A stretch of DNA of 64,000 bases, taken from positions 434,001 to 498,000 of the forward strand of contig NZ_CP121115.1 of NCBI RefSeq assembly GCF_029581395.1, read 5' to 3'. Both the position numbers and the translations under genes were made by a program. Each line of letters begins with the position of its first letter. Position 1 is the first letter of the stretch. A model generated the notes under the pieces. It did no database searches and had not been told where the DNA came from. It worked only from the letters and a program-made list of their open reading frames with translations. The stretch comes from Roseinatronobacter sp. S2. GTDB lineage: Bacteria; Pseudomonadota; Alphaproteobacteria; Rhodobacterales; Rhodobacteraceae. Positions 1-9,214 of this stretch are shown here, piece after piece.

Positions 1-6
1 TTGGCG

Positions 7-31
7 TAGCCAGCCTGAATAGAGCTGGCTA
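7..31. repeat. Short inverted repeat at the window edge
   Basis: TAGCCAGC (7-14) and GCTGGCTA (24-31) form a perfect 8-bp stem around a 9-base loop. There is no following T-run, so it is not a convincing intrinsic terminator. Its role is unknown. Confidence 0.4.
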
Positions 32-214
32 TGCAAACATTTATGCCCAGAGTTGATTGCTGGTAAAAATAGCCAACAGATGTTTCCCTCATTCGGCCTG
101 CGGACATGCCCTTGGCCAGTTTTCGCCGATACCACCGAAGCGGCCCATGGCCGTTCTTGCAAGAATCACCTTCATATGATGCAATTTCTGTGTGCGCAGA
201 GAATGGGGGCTGCA

Positions 215-442
215 ATGAATGACTGGAAAAACACATCTGTAATTCCATGCGTCAATCGCTTCGGTGAACGGTTGACAGTTATAGAGCCGTCCCGCGCAGA
301 TCGCGCTAAAAGAACACGCTCATTAAGCGAGAAAGAAACCTTGACCTGCCGGTATATGCTGGGCAATGGCGCGCAGGTAAAGCGCATTGGCAGCGATAGA
401 TTTGTGCTCCCTGATTCAAATGAGATCATCAGTCGCCAATAG
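215..442 (+). CDS. Small hypothetical protein
   Basis: An open frame of 75 codons from an ATG preceded by a G-rich stretch (GGGGG, 6-9 bases upstream). The product is charged and soluble-looking, with no signal peptide or membrane segment, and I recognise no family. The frame is open further upstream to about position 53, but the upstream residues look like translated noncoding DNA. It may be a real small gene or a chance frame. The 274 bases between it and the next gene show no convincing coding sequence. Confidence 0.3.
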   Translation: MNDWKNTSVIPCVNRFGERLTVIEPSRADRAKRTRSLSEKETLTCRYMLGNGAQVKRIGSDRFVLPDSNEIISRQ

Positions 443-716
443 TGGATCAGCACAAGCACCCCACCTGATGTCCGGGTTTTGCACCCAGAGTGTCGAAGCC
501 ATCTTGCAACAAGTCTGCACGTTCAAAAATTTGGCGCAGGGCGCATTCTGAAACTGACCATGCAGAAACCCGCCCATGTTCTGTCACCTGCAAGATTTGT
601 TCACCCCAACAACGGAACATCGGCCACTCCCAACAGTTTGACTCGCCGGATGCAGCTGATGGGAGAGCATCATGCTTCGGCAACGTTGGCGAGCGATACC
701 CAGACTGATCAGATTC

Positions 717-1022
717 ATGACCAAGCACTTCATGATTGGCGTTGCGCTGGGTTGGTCGTGCAGCCTGCTATTGATCAGGAGTGATGCGGTCCAGATAGGA
801 CCGCTGTTGGCCAGCTATGACAGCCCTGCATTGATGGCATTATTCTTTGCCAAGGGCGGGCTTTATTTCGGCACTTTTGCCATGAGCGTGGCGATCATGA
901 ACATGGACGATGACGACCCCGCAGGCGGAAAACCTGATAGATATTTGTTTTTCAAGACATTCTGGAATGCAGTCAGGGCGCGCGGTTTTTTGCAGCTCCG
1001 GGGACGTTATTGCCACCGATAG
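717..1022 (+). CDS. Small membrane protein, hypothetical
   Basis: About 101 residues starting MTKHFMIG, with a hydrophobic N-terminal segment (roughly residues 4-20) and a second one around residues 38-60, then a short acidic stretch (MDDDD) and a basic tail. An ATG 45 bases upstream (672) is an alternative start. No family is recognised. It is convergent with the molybdopterin oxidoreductase whose stop codon is about 80 bases away, so it need not be its subunit. Membrane location is predicted from hydrophobicity only. Confidence 0.5.
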   Translation: MTKHFMIGVALGWSCSLLLIRSDAVQIGPLLASYDSPALMALFFAKGGLYFGTFAMSVAIMNMDDDDPAGGKPDRYLFFKTFWNAVRARGFLQLRGRYCHR

Positions 1023-1102
1023 CGCAAGCAGGGGCTTTGTCCGGCCTCGATCTGCACGCCGAAGGTCAGATATAACGCTTTGCGATGGCGCGTGAAGTAC
1101 GT

Positions 1103-3403
1103 TCAGTCGCGCGCAGCCACCGTGCCCGGTGTGATCCGCACAGGCACGGACTTGGCCGCCGGTGTTTTGCTTTCTTCGGCATATTGCCACAGCGGGATCA
1201 ACGCATTGCATTCGGGAAAATAGGCCGCGATCGTGCCTGCGGGGACATCATAATCGATCACCTGAAAACCGTTCATGCTGCGGGTGATGCCATCATCCAC
1301 CGCGGTTGTCAGGCAGGCAAACCCACCTTTTGCAATTCCGCAGCGTTCGCGATCCGCCGGGTTCACCATGACGATCATGCGCGAATTGTGGATACCGCGA
1401 AAGCGGTCAGCATAACCATATACCGTGGTGTTGAACTGATCATTCGAACGCAGCGTAATCAGGCGCAAAACCTCTGGATCGTCGCCTGTGTCGAAGCTGG
1501 AATGCAGGGCCTTCGGGATTTTGAAATTGGCCTTGCCGGTATCAGTCTGCCATTCGCGCTGACGTGCGGCAACAGGGCGCGCGAAGCCACCGGGCACATC
1601 AAGCCGTTTGTTGAAGTCACGAAAATCATCGGGAAAACACGCTTCGATTTCATCGCGAACCAGCGCATAATCTGCCACCCAGTCATCCCATGGCACGGAC
1701 TCATCGGGTGGCAACGTGGCCTGTGCAATACCTGCGACAATCGCTGGTTCTGACAGCAAGGTGTCGCTTGCGGGCCGGTGTTTGCCGCGTGATGCGTGCA
1801 CGCAAGTTGTTGAATCTTCCATCGTCACAATCTGCGGGCCGGACGCCTGCATATCAATTTCCGAACGGACAAGCGTTGGCAGCAGATAGGTGTTTTCACC
1901 TGTGACAAGATGCGCACGATTGAGCTTCGTTGCGATCTGAACCGAAAGATCAATGCCGCGCCATTTTTCCTCCATCAACGCGCGTTCGGGAATGGCGCGC
2001 ACGAAATTGCCGCCCAGACCAATGAAGGCACTTACCTTTCCTGCCACGATAGCCTCGCAGACCTCAACCGTGTTCATGCCGTCTTCGCGCGGCGGCTGGA
2101 ACTGATACCGCGCGGCCATCTTGTCAAGCGGCACCAGATCGACCTTTTCTGCAATGCCGACCGTGCGCTGCCCCTGCACATTGGAATGCCCGCGCACCGG
2201 ACAGACGCCTGCGCCAACACGCCCGATATTGCCGCGCATCAACAGCAGGTTTATCAACATCTGAACATTGTCTATGCCCAGTTTATGCTGCGTCAGACCC
2301 ATGCCGTAAATCGCGATAACGGACCGCGCATTGGCATAGGTACGCGCTGCCTTTTCCAGATCAATGCGCTGTAACCCACAAGATCCAACGATCGCGGCCC
2401 ATTCGGTCTGACGCAGTTTTTCTTCAAACTTATCAAAACCATGCGTGTGCTCGGCTATAAAGGCATGATCAAGAACCCGGGCGTCACCGTCGGCAATGGC
2501 CGCATCATCCCATTCAAGAAGCAGTTTCGCGATGCCCATCATTGCCGCAATGTCCCCCCCGGCGCGCGGCTGATAATATTGCGTTGCGATCTGTGTTGGC
2601 CTGTTGGTAACCATCTGGGCAGGTCGCTGCGGGTTTACGAATTCTTCCCAACCGCGTTCGCGCAGCGGGTTGAAGACAATGACCGGCACATTCCGCTCGC
2701 GCACCTTTTGCAGATTGTGCAGAAGTCGGGGCGAATTCGTGCCGACATTCTGCCCGAATGAAAGAATGCAGTCGGTCTTCTCATAATCCTCAAGCAACAC
2801 CGTCCCAACCGGGGTGCCAATGCTTTGCGGCAATGCCACAGACGTGGTTTCGTGGCACATGTTGGAACTGTCGGGAAGATTGTTGCTGCCATAAAGCCGC
2901 GCGAGAAGCTGATACATGAACGACGTCTCCAGCGAAGCCCGCCCCGACGCATAGAAAACCACGCTGTCAGGATTGTACCCCCTGAGTTTCCCGCCAATTT
3001 CAGCAAAGGCCTGATCCCAGCTTACAGGCACATATTTGTCGCGGGTTGCGTCATAGCGCATCGGGTGGGTCAGGCGCCCTTCGTTTTCCAGTTCGTAGTC
3101 GGACCATGCCAGAAGCTCCGAAACGGTATGTTTTGCAAAGAATTCGGGCGTTGTCCGTTTTGCTGTCAGGTCCCAGAATGTCGCTTTCGCCCCGTTTTCG
3201 CAAAATTCTGCCGCATGGGGTTGGGCGGGCTTTGCCCATGCGCAGCTTGTGCACATGTAGCCACCGGTCTTGTTGTGATCGCGCACCAGACTTGCAGCAG
3301 TGGACCCGGCGCGCTGGTGCATGACGTGTTTGAAAAGTGATTTCACTGATCCCCATCCGCCGGCCGGTTGGCGATAGGGTTTATGGGTCGCGTCATCGGG
3401 CAT
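1103..3403 (-). CDS. FdhF/YdeP-family molybdopterin oxidoreductase
   Basis: A 766-residue protein, the usual length for the YdeP branch of formate-dehydrogenase-like molybdopterin oxidoreductases (about 760). Cys51, Cys54 and Cys68 near the N terminus are candidate Fe-S ligands. The motif SSNMCHETTS places Cys183 where FdhF has its selenocysteine, so this is a cysteine enzyme. The molybdopterin-dinucleotide-binding C-terminal domain follows (for example LRSNDQFNTTVYGY). The chosen ATG at 3403 has a GGAGG Shine-Dalgarno; the frame is open a further 75 codons but with unlikely sequence. No Tat signal is seen, so it is probably cytoplasmic. YdeP is linked to acid resistance in E. coli; the physiological substrate of this family is unsettled. 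No electron-transfer subunit is adjacent. Confidence 0.9.
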   Translation of the reverse strand: MPDDATHKPYRQPAGGWGSVKSLFKHVMHQRAGSTAASLVRDHNKTGGYMCTSCAWAKPAQPHAAEFCENGAKATFWDLTAKRTTPEFFAKHTVSELLAWSDYELENEGRLTHPMRYDATRDKYVPVSWDQAFAEIGGKLRGYNPDSVVFYASGRASLETSFMYQLLARLYGSNNLPDSSNMCHETTSVALPQSIGTPVGTVLLEDYEKTDCILSFGQNVGTNSPRLLHNLQKVRERNVPVIVFNPLRERGWEEFVNPQRPAQMVTNRPTQIATQYYQPRAGGDIAAMMGIAKLLLEWDDAAIADGDARVLDHAFIAEHTHGFDKFEEKLRQTEWAAIVGSCGLQRIDLEKAARTYANARSVIAIYGMGLTQHKLGIDNVQMLINLLLMRGNIGRVGAGVCPVRGHSNVQGQRTVGIAEKVDLVPLDKMAARYQFQPPREDGMNTVEVCEAIVAGKVSAFIGLGGNFVRAIPERALMEEKWRGIDLSVQIATKLNRAHLVTGENTYLLPTLVRSEIDMQASGPQIVTMEDSTTCVHASRGKHRPASDTLLSEPAIVAGIAQATLPPDESVPWDDWVADYALVRDEIEACFPDDFRDFNKRLDVPGGFARPVAARQREWQTDTGKANFKIPKALHSSFDTGDDPEVLRLITLRSNDQFNTTVYGYADRFRGIHNSRMIVMVNPADRERCGIAKGGFACLTTAVDDGITRSMNGFQVIDYDVPAGTIAAYFPECNALIPLWQYAEESKTPAAKSVPVRITPGTVAARD

Positions 3404-3652
3404 GGCATCCTCCGGACATTGTCTGACCCGAACCGGCGCGACACTGTTTTGTTCCGATAGATAATCCGTCCGTGGCACCGGCGCCCTGCATATCGCAGGA
3501 CCGCCAGCACCTCGCGTGCTGATCCCGCCTTGTGTCCGCCCCCGCCGGTTAAAGTATTTTTCGGCAGCCGATGTCATGAAACCAAACGCAGATGTGGAAC
3601 AACTGTCCATTTGGATGGTTGCGTTCATTGCATCGAAAACGAGGGACGGTAA

Positions 3653-4405
3653 GTGAGTTCAACGCAAACGCCTTACGCATTGCCCTATTGCGGCCCTGCT
3701 CCAGATCCGGGGACGCTTGTTTTCGCATGGAATCTCGACCCCGTCCTTTGGGCAGCAATCGGGATTGGAACAGGGCTTGGCTTTATCCACCTGCACCAGA
3801 CGACGGCAGGGCCAACCCGACAACGGGCGTTTGCGGGCGCTTTAGGGCTTGCGGTTGTTGCCTTCATATCACCGCTCTGCGCGCTGACTGTTGCGCTTTT
3901 CACGGCCCGCACACTGCACCACCTGATCCTGATCGGCCTTATGGCACCGCTTCTGGCCATCGCGCTGCCGCTGCGTCGCATCCCGGTGGGTGCCGCGTTC
4001 TTTGCGCTGTCGGTCGCACTCTGGGCTTGGCATGTGCCGGTTATCTACGCCGCCGCGTGGGATCATCCGACCCTTTACTGGGCGATGCAGGCGACCCTTC
4101 TGTTGCCCGCCTGGGCAGTCTGGAGCGCGGTTTTCGCGCCCCGTCGCGGGCTGGGCGGGGCGGTCGCTTCCGCCTTACCAGTTGCTGCATTTGCAGGGCA
4201 GATGGGGCTTATAGGTGCGGTCCTGACCTTCGCGCCCCGCCCGCTCTATCTTGAGCATCTGGTCTATACCGAAGCGTTTGGCCTGACCGCGCTGGCTGAT
4301 CAACAGCTTGCGGGTCTTGTGATGTGGGTGCCCGGAATGCTGCCCTTCGCGCTTTTTGCTGCATTGACCCTGCGCGCGGCATGGACACACGAGGCGCGCA
4401 TATGA
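3653..4405 (+). CDS. ctaG: CtaG-type cytochrome c oxidase assembly protein
   Basis: A 250-residue integral membrane protein with about seven hydrophobic segments, matching the caa3_CtaG family that helps assemble heme-copper oxidases (a different family from the copper chaperone Cox11, which shares the CtaG name). Family-like features include HHLILIGLMAPLLA in the third segment and the WAWHVP segment. The start is GTG at 3653 with GAGGGA just upstream. Its stop overlaps the next ATG by the ATGA arrangement, and the oxidase subunits follow, so it belongs to one transcription unit devoted to the oxidase. Confidence 0.85.
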   Translation: MSSTQTPYALPYCGPAPDPGTLVFAWNLDPVLWAAIGIGTGLGFIHLHQTTAGPTRQRAFAGALGLAVVAFISPLCALTVALFTARTLHHLILIGLMAPLLAIALPLRRIPVGAAFFALSVALWAWHVPVIYAAAWDHPTLYWAMQATLLLPAWAVWSAVFAPRRGLGGAVASALPVAAFAGQMGLIGAVLTFAPRPLYLEHLVYTEAFGLTALADQQLAGLVMWVPGMLPFALFAALTLRAAWTHEARI

Positions 4406-4908
4406 TCGCGCTGTTCAAGGCGATGCATGTCATCGGGCTGGTGGTCTGGTGCGCGGGCCTGATCGCACTGCCTGTCATTATACAAGCCTACGGTCGTGCC
4501 ACCAATGTGCGCACCCAGACCGGATATTCCGAGTTTCGGCTGCTTACCCATCGCGGCTATGTCGAACTCGTCACACCCGCCGCCGTGATCGCTGTCGGGG
4601 CCGGGATCGTCCTGATTTTCATGCAGGAAATCCGCGACCCTTGGATGATGGCCAAACTTGTGGCGGTCGCAGGAATGGCCGTCTGTCACGCATGGATCGG
4701 GCATATGGTTTCAATGACCGGCGAAGAAAACGGGGCCTACCGGCTGCCCACCCCGATCCCGGTCCTCTTCGGCGCGGTCGGGCTGATGGGTGTGGTGCTG
4801 TGGCTGGTTCTGGCCAAGCCCGACCTCGCGCCGCTTGCCGGGTTTCTGCCCGACTGGCTGCGTCAGCCACTCGGTCGCGAACTGCCATCGTTCTTGGTCC
4901 CGATCTGA
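4402..4908 (+). CDS. CopD/HemJ-like membrane protein
   Basis: A 168-residue protein with four hydrophobic segments. The N terminus (FKAMHVIGLVVWCAGLIALP) resembles the HemJ (protoporphyrinogen oxidase, UPF0093) and CopD families, including the first-helix His and Trp. It overlaps ctaG by ATGA, so the two are probably translationally coupled. A role in haem or copper supply to the oxidase fits the context but is inferred. Its last 46 bases overlap the 3' end of the DUF2231 gene on the other strand. Confidence 0.75.
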   Translation: MIALFKAMHVIGLVVWCAGLIALPVIIQAYGRATNVRTQTGYSEFRLLTHRGYVELVTPAAVIAVGAGIVLIFMQEIRDPWMMAKLVAVAGMAVCHAWIGHMVSMTGEENGAYRLPTPIPVLFGAVGLMGVVLWLVLAKPDLAPLAGFLPDWLRQPLGRELPSFLVPI

Positions 4909-5393
4909 TAATCAAAAACAAGTTTACCACCATGCCAACCCGTCATTGCTGTCATGCCCGCCGCCAGAAAGGAAAGCGCCAGCCCAAGGGGCAGGATCAC
5001 CTCTTCTGGCGCGCCAATGCGGATCATCCAGTTCAGCCCGAGAATCGACAGAAGCGTCATGGCCAAAACAAAATGCGTCCAGCTTGCCGCACGATTGCGG
5101 ATGCCCGGAACCATCAGCAATTCGACAGTGCCGGTAATTGCCGCGAGCACGGCCATCAGAAACGCCCCGAACGCCGCCCAGCCAGCGGCAATGGCCCAAA
5201 ACACGTCCCCAGTCCACCAATACAGCAGGTCCGCGCCCAGCACGCTCATCGTCAGGGCTATGGGAAAAGCCACAAGCATGGCATGGATCGGATGACCGGC
5301 CAGCGCAATTTTCGATTCCTTCAGATGCAGCGCTCGCTTCTCATTCACCGGGTCAATGAACTCAATCTTGCTTGTGGCGTCAGGGCGGCTCAT
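4863..5393 (-). CDS. DUF2231 membrane protein
   Basis: About 176 residues (start MSRPDATSK; an upstream in-frame start at 5420 is possible) with four hydrophobic helices. The stretch LAGHPIHAMLVAFPIALTMS is typical of DUF2231, a family of haem-associated or redox membrane proteins of unknown function often near cytochrome genes. It lies opposite to the oxidase operon: its end overlaps the CopD-like gene and its start abuts or overlaps the start of coxB. Function unknown. Confidence 0.8.
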   Translation of the reverse strand: MSRPDATSKIEFIDPVNEKRALHLKESKIALAGHPIHAMLVAFPIALTMSVLGADLLYWWTGDVFWAIAAGWAAFGAFLMAVLAAITGTVELLMVPGIRNRAASWTHFVLAMTLLSILGLNWMIRIGAPEEVILPLGLALSFLAAGMTAMTGWHGGKLVFDYQIGTKNDGSSRPSG

Positions 5394-6125
5394 GAGCGTG
5401 CTCCATTTTCTGGGCGTCACCGTATCAAGCGTTTCGGGGCCGTAGCGGTTCCATTATTGCTTGCAGGGTGCGATGGTAATGTTTCCGCGCTGGCCCCTGC
5501 CGGTCCCGCCGCGCGTGATATTGCATGGCTGTGGTGGGCGTTTGCAGGGGCCTCGTTCGTGCTGACCGTGATGGTGGTCGTTCTGGTGGCGATGGCTTTT
5601 GGCGCGCCGCGTGTGGTCAATGAGCGGCGCTGGACATTCGGGCTTGGGCTGTGGTTCTCGCTGGCGATACTCAGCGTCACGCTTGCCGCCGGGATCTGGG
5701 TGGGTGAGCGCATTCTGCCACGCGACGACGGCGCGATGGAAATCCGCGCGCATGCCTTTCAGTGGGGGTTCGCGTTCACCCATCCCGGACCTGACGGCCC
5801 GGTTGAAACCGTGGACCTGCTGATCCTGCCCGCCGGAGAACCCGTTGATATAGTGATCACCAGCGAGGATGTGATCCATTCCTTCTGGGTGCCGCAGCTG
5901 GCGGGCAAGATGGACGCGGTCCCCGGCCACACCAACCGGCTGCGCCTGCGCGCGGATGCGGCGGGCCGGTTGGGCGGGCTGTGCGCCGAGTTTTGCGGCA
6001 TCGGCCATACCGCGATGGAATTCGACGTGCTGGTAGTGCCAGCCGATGACTGGGACGCAGCACTTGCCGACCCTGACGCGGCCACAGCCGAAGTCACACC
6101 ATTCGAGGAGCAGGCCGATGACTGA
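5325..6125 (+). CDS. coxB: Cytochrome c oxidase subunit II
   Basis: The product carries a lipobox-like LLLAGC (Cys codon 5469-5471), two membrane helices, and a cupredoxin domain with a complete CuA site: His in HSFWVPQ, then CAEFCGIGHTAM supplying two Cys, Glu, His and Met. The start is unclear. In the signal region the frame contains no ATG or GTG; the nearest in-frame ATG is 5325, inside the opposite DUF2231 gene, giving 266 residues. A rare start codon close to the basic residues before the lipobox (about 5425-5440) is an alternative. It overlaps coxA by 8 bases. No cytochrome c domain is fused to it. Confidence 0.88.
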   Translation: MQRSLLIHRVNELNLACGVRAAHERAPFSGRHRIKRFGAVAVPLLLAGCDGNVSALAPAGPAARDIAWLWWAFAGASFVLTVMVVVLVAMAFGAPRVVNERRWTFGLGLWFSLAILSVTLAAGIWVGERILPRDDGAMEIRAHAFQWGFAFTHPGPDGPVETVDLLILPAGEPVDIVITSEDVIHSFWVPQLAGKMDAVPGHTNRLRLRADAAGRLGGLCAEFCGIGHTAMEFDVLVVPADDWDAALADPDAATAEVTPFEEQADD

Positions 6126-8703
6126 CCTTGCCGCCAGCCCTGCCGCCGCAGATACCGGCCCAACCGACCGGAAACCGCGCGACGCCGCCGCAGCCATCCC
6201 GCCCAATCCGCCGCAGCGTGCGCTGACGTTGCACCGCGAGTGTGACCGCGTCTGGTCAAACGCGCCCGGCTGGTGGGGGCATGTGACGGCGGTAAACCAC
6301 ACCTCGCTGGGGTTGCGGTTTATGGGCACAGCGCTGGTTTTTTTTGCCATCGGGGGTGTTCTGGCAATGCTGATCCGCGCGCAGTTGTCCACGCCTGCCG
6401 GCGCGTTTCTGGATACCGAGCTTTATAACCAGATATTCACGATGCATGGCAGCATCATGATGTTCCTTTTCGCCATCCCGATGCTGGAAGGGCTGGGCAT
6501 CTACATGCTGCCGAAGATGCTCGGGTCGCGCGACATGGCGTTTCCCCGTCTTACGGCACTTGGCTATTGGTGTTTTCTGTTCGGCGGGCTGATCATGATC
6601 ACAGCGCTTTTGTTTGGCGTGGCCCCGCGCGACGGCTGGTTCATGTATACGCCGCTGTCCAGCGCCACCTATTCACCGGGCATCAACGCCGATGTCTGGC
6701 TTCTGGGCGTGACCTTTGTGGAAATTTCAGCGCTGGCCGCAGCGGTCGAGATCACTGTGACGATCCTGCGCCAGCGCGCGCCCGGCATGAAGCTGACGCA
6801 GATGCCGCTGTTTGCATGGTATATGCTGGGCACATCGGCAATGATGCTGGTGGGGTTTCCGCCCCTGATCCTTGCATCTGTATTGCTGGAGATCGAGCGC
6901 GCATTTGACTGGCCCTTTTTCGATGTGCTGCGCGGGGGCGATCCATTGCTCTGGGCGCATCTGTTCTGGCTGTTCGGTCACCCCGAGGTTTACATCATCT
7001 TCCTGCCCGCCGCAGGCGCACTTGCAACGATCATCCCGGTGATGTGCCGCACCGATATCGTGGGCTATGGCGCGATTGTCGCGGCGATACTGGCGCTGGT
7101 GTTCCTGTCATTCGGGCTTTGGGTGCATCACATGTTCACTGTGGGCATCCCGCATATGGCGCTCGCCTTCTTTTCGGCGGCCTCGCTTCTGGTGGCGATT
7201 CCGACTGCGGTGCAGATATTCGCCTGGATCGCAACAATGTGGAAAGGGCGCCCGCAGTTGGAACTGCCGATGTATTACATCCTCGGCTTTTTCCTGACCT
7301 TCGTGATGGGCGGGCTGACGGGTGTGATGCTGGCAGTGGTGCCATTCAACTGGCAGGCGCATGACACGCATTTTGTGGTGGCACATCTGCATTATGTTCT
7401 GATCGGCGGGTTCGTCTTTCCGCTTCTGGCGGCGGGGGCTTACTGGATGCCGCAGATCACAGGCCGCACCCGCGTCAGGGGCCTGGGCGAAGCCGCGTTC
7501 TTCACCATCCTGGCAGGCTTTCACGGCACATTCTTTCTGATGCACCTGACCGGGCTTCTGGGTATGCGCCGCCGGATTGATGTTTATTCCGGGAACCCCG
7601 AATGGATATGGCTGAACCTTACATCTTCGATTTTCGGCTTCGTCATGGCCATAGGCTTCGCGCTATTTCTGCTGGATATGATCTTGCAGACAACGCTGGG
7701 CCAGCGTGTGCCGCGCAATGTGTGGGGCGCGCCGACGCTTGACTGGGCGATGCCGCTTCCCGCGCCCGCGTATAATTTCGCCTCGCTGCCCAGCCGTTTT
7801 CATGCCGATGCGGGGGCCTCGGCCACGCTTGTGCCGCTTGCGCGCGGTAAGGGGCTGCTGCCCGGCGCGCCCCGCGACCGGCGCGAACTGCTTGTCACCA
7901 GCATTGGCAGTGCGCGCCTTGACCATGTGGCAATTCTGCCCGGAAATACCGCGCTACCGCTGGCCCTGTCGGCGTCGATTGGCAGTTTTGTGCTGCTGAT
8001 GCTTGCCGGGCTGTACACACTCACGCCCCTGTCACTGGTGGTGGTCGCGGTGCTGATCTGGGTCTGGGTGCGCGGTTTTGTGATACGCACCGGCGACGCG
8101 CCGATTCCCGTTGCACCGGGAATCGAGTTGCCGGTTCAGACGCGGCGTCGCCGCACACTTGTCTGGAGTGGTGTGGTCTGCCTCTTGCTGGCAAATGGCA
8201 CATTCTTCGCCTCGCTTCTGTTCGGTGTGGGCTTTTTGCATGTGGTGGCCGCCAACTGGCCGGCACCACCAGCGCAAGCCGATCAGGGGGCGGCGGCGGT
8301 TCTGGTGCTGGCAGTGGCTGTCGCAATGATCGTCGCGGCAGGGCTGGCGCGCCTCGCCGATGTCAGACAGCCACGCGACCTTAATGTGGGCGGGCTTGCG
8401 TTTTTGGGGGCTGCGGCCAATCTGGCTGCCCTTGCAGCGCTGACAGCCCTTGCATGGGGCTGGATGGATGACCCCACGCGCCATGCCCGCGATGCGTTGC
8501 GCGGGGTGCTTGCCGGATATGTCGGCCTGCACGCGCTGATCGGGGGCGGTTGTGCCGCGTTTGCATGGGACCAGACCCGCAGGGGCGAAATCAGCGCCGA
8601 GCATGCAGGTGCCCTGCCCGGCTGGCGGTTGTGGCAGGACTTCGCGGCAGCAATCACCGCAATTTCGGCCGCTGTCGTGATCGGACAGGGGGCATGGGGA
8701 TGA
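6118..8703 (+). CDS. coxA: Cytochrome c oxidase subunit I fused to a subunit III-like domain
   Basis: An 861-residue protein. Residues about 35-570 are subunit I, with all heme-copper ligands: His110 (TMHGS) and His425 for the low-spin haem, His423 for the high-spin haem, and His288, His337 and His338 for CuB, with Tyr292 in GHPEVY as the usual cross-linked tyrosine. Glu290 in the same motif indicates an A-type D-channel. Residues about 610-861 form a second hydrophobic domain of several helices, corresponding to a diverged subunit III. The fusion replaces a separate coxC, which is absent. It overlaps coxB by 8 bases and the next gene by ATGA, indicating one operon. Confidence 0.93.
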   Translation: MTDLAASPAAADTGPTDRKPRDAAAAIPPNPPQRALTLHRECDRVWSNAPGWWGHVTAVNHTSLGLRFMGTALVFFAIGGVLAMLIRAQLSTPAGAFLDTELYNQIFTMHGSIMMFLFAIPMLEGLGIYMLPKMLGSRDMAFPRLTALGYWCFLFGGLIMITALLFGVAPRDGWFMYTPLSSATYSPGINADVWLLGVTFVEISALAAAVEITVTILRQRAPGMKLTQMPLFAWYMLGTSAMMLVGFPPLILASVLLEIERAFDWPFFDVLRGGDPLLWAHLFWLFGHPEVYIIFLPAAGALATIIPVMCRTDIVGYGAIVAAILALVFLSFGLWVHHMFTVGIPHMALAFFSAASLLVAIPTAVQIFAWIATMWKGRPQLELPMYYILGFFLTFVMGGLTGVMLAVVPFNWQAHDTHFVVAHLHYVLIGGFVFPLLAAGAYWMPQITGRTRVRGLGEAAFFTILAGFHGTFFLMHLTGLLGMRRRIDVYSGNPEWIWLNLTSSIFGFVMAIGFALFLLDMILQTTLGQRVPRNVWGAPTLDWAMPLPAPAYNFASLPSRFHADAGASATLVPLARGKGLLPGAPRDRRELLVTSIGSARLDHVAILPGNTALPLALSASIGSFVLLMLAGLYTLTPLSLVVVAVLIWVWVRGFVIRTGDAPIPVAPGIELPVQTRRRRTLVWSGVVCLLLANGTFFASLLFGVGFLHVVAANWPAPPAQADQGAAAVLVLAVAVAMIVAAGLARLADVRQPRDLNVGGLAFLGAAANLAALAALTALAWGWMDDPTRHARDALRGVLAGYVGLHALIGGGCAAFAWDQTRRGEISAEHAGALPGWRLWQDFAAAITAISAAVVIGQGAWG

Positions 8704-9014
8704 AGTGGCTCGGGCTCTTTCTCGCCGGACCCATCATCTGGGCATTCGGTTTCTCACTCGTCTATGCGCTGCACGGCACGGGCTGCAATCTGGGCTGGAC
8801 CGGGATCGATGTGTTAGGGTTCATCACCCTTCATCACCTCTTACTCTGGGCTGGTTGGCTGGCGGCGCTGTCGGCCAATCTCGGGCTGCTACTCTCGCGT
8901 CCGGCAGCGCCCGAAAACCGGCTGGCGCACTGGCTGCCGCGCGCTGGCGCATGGATCGGTTTGGGTGCGACCTTTTTCTCATTACTTCCGGTTGCGTTGA
9001 CAAGCAGTTGCTAA
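8700..9014 (+). CDS. Small membrane protein of the oxidase operon
   Basis: A 104-residue protein with three hydrophobic segments (start MKWLGLFLAGPIIWAFGF). Its ATG overlaps the coxA stop codon (ATGA). I recognise no named family. Position and coupling suggest an accessory or small structural subunit of the oxidase, which is inference. The roughly 200 bases after it contain no convincing gene. Confidence 0.65.
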   Translation: MKWLGLFLAGPIIWAFGFSLVYALHGTGCNLGWTGIDVLGFITLHHLLLWAGWLAALSANLGLLLSRPAAPENRLAHWLPRAGAWIGLGATFFSLLPVALTSSC

Positions 9015-9214
9015 GCGATCTGGCACGGGCGCTTGCGCCATATTCTTCACGAACGCACGGAACATTGAGCGTTTTGTGAAGTTAGTTGAAGTGTTGGCAA
9101 TCAGAACGCTGCCGCGCTGGCACGCGCAATGCGGCGGCGCTTCGCGCTTTGGCGCGCAACCTGTTGTGAAACGTTTTGGGGTGAAACTTGTCCATTGGCG
9201 AAAACAGCATACCC

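Noticed and set aside
4449..5300. Long upstream extension of the coxB reading frame
   Set aside because: The frame is open back to 4449, but it runs antisense or in another frame through the CopD-like and DUF2231 genes and reads as basic low-complexity sequence; only the part from the lipobox region on resembles subunit II.
5454..6392. 312-codon minus-strand frame opposite coxB
   Set aside because: It is an antisense shadow of coxB/coxA with Arg/Gly/His-rich, non-protein-like sequence.
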